17,961 bases of DNA from an uncultured Clostridium sp. (GTDB lineage Bacteria > Bacillota_A > Clostridia > Lachnospirales > Lachnospiraceae): the NCBI GenBank assembly GCA_945836785.1, contig CAMAMD010000006.1, positions 1 to 17,961 of the forward strand, given 5' to 3'. How positions within the stretch are numbered: position 1 is the first letter of the stretch; each line of letters begins with the position of its first letter. This document shows, in pieces, positions 13,879-17,961 of this stretch. Below the pieces are notes generated by a model that was not told the DNA's origin, did not search any database, and saw only the letters and a program-made list of their open reading frames with translations. A program made the translations under genes and the position numbers.

Positions 13879-15570
13879 TTAACGTTGATTTACCTGTTTT
13901 TCTACAATTCCAGCGGCATCCCGTGCTAATGTCTCATTCATACTTCCCGTCCGGTATCCCTGCATATCCATCGTCACATAAGTAAATCCCAGTCTGCGAA
14001 ACTCCTCTGTAACCTGCAACCGAATATCAGGTTCTGTCAGTTTCACCATCTCTTGCGGTGACACCTCAATCCTCGCCAATGTTCCATGCATCCTCACACG
14101 AAACTGCGTAAATCCCATATCCATCAACAGCTGTTCAGCCCGTTCAACCATAGACAACCGCTCCGTCGTAATCTCCTCACCATATACAAAACGTGACGCA
14201 AGACAGGCAAAAGACGGCTTGTCCCATGTAGCAAGTCCAAGCTGTCTGGACAGAAATCTTATCTCATTCTTACATAGTCCTACTTTACGAAGCGGAGATA
14301 TAATTCCCAACTCTGCCACTGCCTGAAGTCCCGGTCTGTAGTCTCCACAGTCATCCGTATTTGAACCCTCTGCCACATAATGCATGCCATATTCATCTGC
14401 CAGTTCCAGTAATTTTTCAAAGAGTGCATGCTTACACAGATAGCAGCGATTCTTTGGATTTTCCGAAATTCCCGGCACCTTAAGCGGTTGAGACTCATAA
14501 ACCTGATGTCTGATACCTCTGTGCTCACAGAACGCCCTGGCTTCTTCCACTTCCCGTTCAGGCACAAAAACAGAAGCATCTGTAACAGCAAGTACACGTT
14601 CTCCCAGCGTATCATGTGCCACCTGTAAGAGAAATGTTGAATCCACGCCACCCGAAAATGCTACTGCCACACTTTCAAGCTCCCGCAAATATTGTTTTAA
14701 TTGTTCCAATTTCTGAAAAGCCAGTGTCTCATCGACGTTCTGCAACACATCTCCGTTTCCGTCCTGCCTGCTTTCCGCAGTACTGTCGGAAATATCAGAA
14801 CTATTCCTGTCATCATCACGAACCGACTGCCTGTTAATCTGCGTTGCCATATAACCGGCACCGAAACCATTGTCAATATTGACCACCGAAACGCCGTTTG
14901 CGCAGGAATTAATCATCGTTAACAGAGCCGACAAACCATGCATACTTGCGCCATATCCCACCGAGGTCGGAACCGCAATAACAGGTACACTTACCAGGCC
15001 ACCCACCACACTGGCCAGGGCACCCTCCATTCCTGCCACCGCAACGATACAATTTGCCTCCTGTAGCACATCCAGCTTTGACAAAAGACGATGTATTCCA
15101 CTGACACCCACATCATAAACTCTATCAACATGAGCCCCGAAATATTCTGCTGTCTGAGCTGCTTCCTCCGCCACCGGAATATCCGCTGTACCTGCTGTAC
15201 AGACCACTATTTTTCCGATATGTTTTTTTTCTTTTTTTTCATACTTAAGAATATGTGACACTTCATCATACATAATCTCAGGGATAACATGCTTCACAAG
15301 TTCATACTGATGTATATCCGCCCTTGTGCCAAACACCTCTCCGTTTGCCTCATACATACGCTGATATATGGAAACCAGATAGTCATCCGGTTTTCCTTCA
15401 CAATATATTACCTCCGGAAATCCGGAACGCACCTCTCGATGCATATCCAGTTTCGCATATCCCATATCCTCATAAGGGAGCTGCCTGAAAAAATGCTCCG
15501 CCTCGTCCAAGGACATTTCTCCATTTTTAAACCTGTTTAGTACTTCTCTTGTTTCCACAGCAATCACCAA
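13879..15570 (-). CDS. larBE: LarB-LarE fusion, NPN cofactor biosynthesis
   Basis: A 563-residue two-domain protein. Residues 1-248 are LarB, a PurE-like carboxylase/hydrolase acting on nicotinic acid adenine dinucleotide; C223 in NSCANGVSVV aligns by context with the NAD-adduct cysteine of LarB. Residues about 249-280 form an Asp/Ser-rich linker. Residues 281-563 are LarE, the ATP-dependent sulfur transferase, with PP-loop SGGVDST (306-312). LarE cysteines C376 and C379 (CYLC) and C456 (ACLASR) resemble the three-cysteine set of cluster-type LarE rather than the single sacrificial cysteine type. The start is uncertain: no in-frame ATG precedes the LarB core, a stop codon (TGA) lies upstream, and TTG (15570), GTG (15567) and GTG (15558) are the options, none with a good ribosome site. 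Confidence 0.93.
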   Translation of the reverse strand: MVIAVETREVLNRFKNGEMSLDEAEHFFRQLPYEDMGYAKLDMHREVRSGFPEVIYCEGKPDDYLVSIYQRMYEANGEVFGTRADIHQYELVKHVIPEIMYDEVSHILKYEKKEKKHIGKIVVCTAGTADIPVAEEAAQTAEYFGAHVDRVYDVGVSGIHRLLSKLDVLQEANCIVAVAGMEGALASVVGGLVSVPVIAVPTSVGYGASMHGLSALLTMINSCANGVSVVNIDNGFGAGYMATQINRQSVRDDDRNSSDISDSTAESRQDGNGDVLQNVDETLAFQKLEQLKQYLRELESVAVAFSGGVDSTFLLQVAHDTLGERVLAVTDASVFVPEREVEEARAFCEHRGIRHQVYESQPLKVPGISENPKNRCYLCKHALFEKLLELADEYGMHYVAEGSNTDDCGDYRPGLQAVAELGIISPLRKVGLCKNEIRFLSRQLGLATWDKPSFACLASRFVYGEEITTERLSMVERAEQLLMDMGFTQFRVRMHGTLARIEVSPQEMVKLTEPDIRLQVTEEFRRLGFTYVTMDMQGYRTGSMNETLARDAAGIVEKQVNQR

Positions 15571-15600
15571 CTTATACTGAGTGTTATCTCATTATGTCAA
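15571..15600 (-). promoter_or_regulatory. Possible promoter inside the AKR-larBE gap
   Basis: On the minus strand, a perfect TTGACA (15595-15600) is followed by 18 bases and TATAAG (15571-15576). If used, transcription would start near 15564, after the TTG at 15570, favouring the GTG at 15558 as a nearly leaderless start. Confidence 0.45.
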
Positions 15601-15612
15601 ATATTTTATCCT

Positions 15613-16746
15613 CTATTTTTCAAAATAATCCGCAACTTCTTTCAGATAATCAATAATTGTAAGATGCTGCGGACAAGCTCTCTCACACTGACCACAACCT
15701 ATACAATCACTTGCCTTACCAAATACGGCAGTCAGTCTGTCATAATACTCGCCCTGCGGGGTCCAACCTTTTTCCTTGATTTCCTGTTTATCCGCATTAT
15801 ACAGAGAAAAATATTTCGGAATCGCAATCTTTTTCGGGCAACCGTCTGTACAATACGAGCATCCCGTACATGGAATCGCAATATCACCGTTTATGATATC
15901 AACCGCCTGTTTAATAATCTCCTGTTCCTCCTGATTAAGCGGTTTCAAATCCTTCATATAACACATGTTATCAAGCAACTGTTCCATGTTGCTCATACCA
16001 CTTAAAACCATACAGACATTATCCAGACTGGCAGCAAAACGTATTGCCCATGACGGAACAGACATATCCGGATGATAATCCTTAAACATCTTCTCCACAT
16101 TCTCAGGAACTTGTGCCAGTGTTCCGCCTTTAACAGGCTCCATAACGATGACCGGCTTGCCATGCTTTGTTGCTACTTCATAACATTTACGAGCCTGTAC
16201 GCCCTCGCTGTCCCAATCGATATAATTAATCTGCAACTGTACAAATTCCATTTCAGGGTGTTCTGTCAGTACTTTGTCCAGCAATTCTGCATTATCATGA
16301 TATGAAAATCCTATATGTTTGACCAATCCCTGCTTCTTCTTATCCTGTATCCATGTAAAGCAATCCAATTTGTTATATATCTCATAATGGTCATAACCGA
16401 TATCGTGCAACAGATAATAGTCAAAATAATCTACACCTGTCTTCGTCATCTGCTCATGGAAAATCCTGTCCCTGTCCTCTTTCGTTTTAAGAAAACCGGC
16501 ATGCAGTTTTGTTGCCAACGTATAAGTATCACGCGGATGTCGCTTCACAAGAGCCTCTTTTGTTGCGTTCTCGCTATTGAAACCACAGTACATCCATGCT
16601 GTATCAAAATATGTAAACCCATTTTCAATAAATGCATCCACCATTTTCTTCGTCAGCTCGATATCTATACTTGCCGCATCGTTTGCATCAAGCAGCGGAA
16701 GTCTCATAAGTCCGAAGCCAAGCTTTTTATTGCCCATAATCTCCAT
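15613..16746 (-). CDS. Aldo/keto reductase with C-terminal ferredoxin-type clusters
   Basis: A 377-residue member of the 4Fe-4S-containing aldo/keto reductase group. The AKR barrel (1-285) has the catalytic tetrad D48, Y53, K80 and H114. The C-terminal part carries two CxxCxxCxxxC sets, C293/C296/C299/C303 and C348/C351/C354/C358, suited to two 4Fe-4S clusters, so electrons may pass between ferredoxin and the carbonyl substrate. The ATG at 16746 has GGAGG 10 bases away. A second ATG three codons later has its own GGAG, and many relatives begin near MGNKKLGFG, so the start may shift by 9 bases. It lies 42 bases upstream of larBE. A role in hydroxy-acid or keto-acid metabolism is suggested by that neighbour but not shown. 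Confidence 0.92.
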   Translation of the reverse strand: MEIMGNKKLGFGLMRLPLLDANDAASIDIELTKKMVDAFIENGFTYFDTAWMYCGFNSENATKEALVKRHPRDTYTLATKLHAGFLKTKEDRDRIFHEQMTKTGVDYFDYYLLHDIGYDHYEIYNKLDCFTWIQDKKKQGLVKHIGFSYHDNAELLDKVLTEHPEMEFVQLQINYIDWDSEGVQARKCYEVATKHGKPVIVMEPVKGGTLAQVPENVEKMFKDYHPDMSVPSWAIRFAASLDNVCMVLSGMSNMEQLLDNMCYMKDLKPLNQEEQEIIKQAVDIINGDIAIPCTGCSYCTDGCPKKIAIPKYFSLYNADKQEIKEKGWTPQGEYYDRLTAVFGKASDCIGCGQCERACPQHLTIIDYLKEVADYFEK

Positions 16747-16842
16747 TATATACTTTCCTCCATCCGTTCATAATATATTTCATACACTCGACAACAGGAA
16801 TCGAAAGCATACCGCTTACATTCCATACATTCAAACTACATT

Positions 16843-17874
16843 TTATAACAATTTTGTCAATTGCTCAAGCACACCTGATAAACGCTCCTCCTGAAGACCA
16901 AAGTCCATCTCCTTGTAAGACCATGCTGCACGTCCAATGCCATGGCGTTCAAATACCGTATGTATTGCACTGTACCATGCCAGTGTATCCTCCGGAGTTG
17001 CCTTATCTATCACACCATACTCTCCACAGTAAAGCGGTACATTTCTCTGCTCCGCTGCCGCAATTGCTTCTGCAAACAAATCCTCAAAATAATTTTCATC
17101 CAGCTTTCCATCATATAGATCAGCCTGAATCAGATTTGCCTGATACTCCGGCAAATTTGCAGCCGCCTGTGCCTTTAATTCCTGCATGGTGCAATCAAAG
17201 CCCATACGAAAATCAAGTGGCATACCCTCTACCCAATAAGCACCCTGATGTGTGAAAAGCAACGGATCATAACAATGGAAATTATATACAATATTCTCAT
17301 CAAACGGCATTACCAGATCTTTGACAGCCTTCACACTATTGTTCCAATAACCGCCAAGAAGAATTTTTGTATCAGGGGCTATGTTTCTGATACGTTTTAT
17401 ACAGATTGTCGAAATACGATTCCATGCATCGCAAACGCTCTTATCAACCACCTCATTTAGCAGTTCAAACGCAATATTATCTCCGTAACCGGAAAAACGT
17501 GTCGCAAACTGCTCCCAAAGGCGATAAAACCTTTCCTGATACACTTCATTATCGAAAAATCCAGCCTGTGACTCGCCCGGATCAAAGGAATAGCCCATCG
17601 TTTTATGCAAATCTAAGATCATATTCAAACCATATTTTCTGCACCATTCGATAGCACGCTTTATATATGCAAATCCTTCTTCCTTATACGCTCCGTCCTC
17701 TGTCTCCACCAGATTATAATCCACTGGCAATCTCAGGTGGTCAATGCCCCAATGTGACAATCGCTCAATATCCGCCTCCGTGATAAAACTATCAAACCGT
17801 TCCTTCGAATACTCACATTGAGAGAACCATCCTCCCAAATTTACACCTTTTTGATATCCCTGCCATGAACGCAT
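16843..17874 (-). CDS. GH5-type glycoside hydrolase, cytoplasmic
   Basis: A 343-residue (beta/alpha)8 hydrolase of family 5. Visible signatures are KGVNLGGWFSQ (9-19), R48 in HLRLPVD, acid/base E141 in FELLNEVVD, H200 and Y202 in NFHCYDP, nucleophile E285 in LYCGEYGV, and W318. These enzymes cleave beta-1,4 or beta-1,3/1,6 glucans or mannans; the subfamily and substrate are not certain, though the GVNLGGWF opening resembles exo-glucanase-like members. No signal peptide is present, so it should act on imported oligosaccharides. I chose the ATG at 17874 for its AAGGAGGG site; the frame is open to 17946 without one. The aldo/keto reductase gene starts 96 bases downstream. Confidence 0.92.
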   Translation of the reverse strand: MRSWQGYQKGVNLGGWFSQCEYSKERFDSFITEADIERLSHWGIDHLRLPVDYNLVETEDGAYKEEGFAYIKRAIEWCRKYGLNMILDLHKTMGYSFDPGESQAGFFDNEVYQERFYRLWEQFATRFSGYGDNIAFELLNEVVDKSVCDAWNRISTICIKRIRNIAPDTKILLGGYWNNSVKAVKDLVMPFDENIVYNFHCYDPLLFTHQGAYWVEGMPLDFRMGFDCTMQELKAQAAANLPEYQANLIQADLYDGKLDENYFEDLFAEAIAAAEQRNVPLYCGEYGVIDKATPEDTLAWYSAIHTVFERHGIGRAAWSYKEMDFGLQEERLSGVLEQLTKLL

Positions 17875-17917
17875 ATATAAGCCCTCCTTAAAAATATAAT
17901 TTACATAGTATTTTCCT

Positions 17918-17923
17918 ATTATA
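17918..17923 (-). promoter_or_regulatory. Possible -10 box upstream of the GH5 gene
   Basis: A perfect TATAAT on the minus strand 44 bases before the GH5 start codon. No good -35 box is seen 16-18 bases upstream, so this may be an activated or weak promoter. Confidence 0.35.
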
Positions 17924-17961
17924 CAGACGGTTCTGATAATCTGCACCTACATCATATTACA

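Noticed and set aside
13861..13890. ACGTTGA direct repeat at the end of larBE
   Set aside because: A single 7-base repeat 11 bases apart partly inside the coding end, with no sign of a function.

Overview
This is a chromosomal segment of an anaerobic, low-GC Firmicute, most likely a motile gut Lachnospiraceae of the Roseburia / Agathobacter / Lachnospira type. The inference rests on AT-rich sequence with strong AGGAGG-type ribosome sites, TTGACA/TATAAT-type promoters, a sigma-D (flagellar) promoter, cytoplasmic glycosidases, and ferredoxin-type and nickel-cofactor genes typical of strict anaerobes. Every supported gene lies on the minus strand, so the window is read from high to low coordinates. 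No rRNA, tRNA, CRISPR array or transposase gene was seen.

Reading from the right: a cytoplasmic GH5 glycosidase (16843-17874); an aldo/keto reductase carrying two C-terminal 4Fe-4S motifs (15613-16746); a LarB-LarE fusion (13879-15570); an unsplit LarC (12514-13794); and two small membrane proteins (11998-12435 and 11678-11983) that resemble each other. LarB, LarE and LarC build the nickel-pincer nucleotide (NPN) cofactor of lactate racemase LarA and its relatives, yet no LarA is present here. The two membrane proteins have no function I know. This is the most interesting block in the window.

Next comes a DRE-TIM aldolase of unknown substrate with its own promoter (10625-11599). It is followed by a 155-bp element with 38-bp perfect inverted repeats that looks like a MITE (10461-10615). 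Then come an ABC exporter (ATPase plus two ABC-2 permeases, 7096-10303) ending in a strong terminator, and a NarL-type sensor kinase/response regulator pair (5170-6974). The five genes resemble the linearmycin/antimicrobial-resistance modules of Bacillus (LnrJK-LnrLMN) in layout.

The left part holds an ECF sigma factor and an overlapping membrane anti-sigma-like gene (3730-5077), a cytoplasmic alpha-amylase with the TrpR-like regulator YerC (1850-3612), an EF-hand-like calcium-binding protein behind a near-consensus sigma-D promoter (407-1588), and a DUF1836 gene cut by the window edge (1-274). Several promoters have perfect palindromes at the start site or over the -35 box and are candidate operators. 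Gene identities come from protein-family recognition by eye; no database search was possible.
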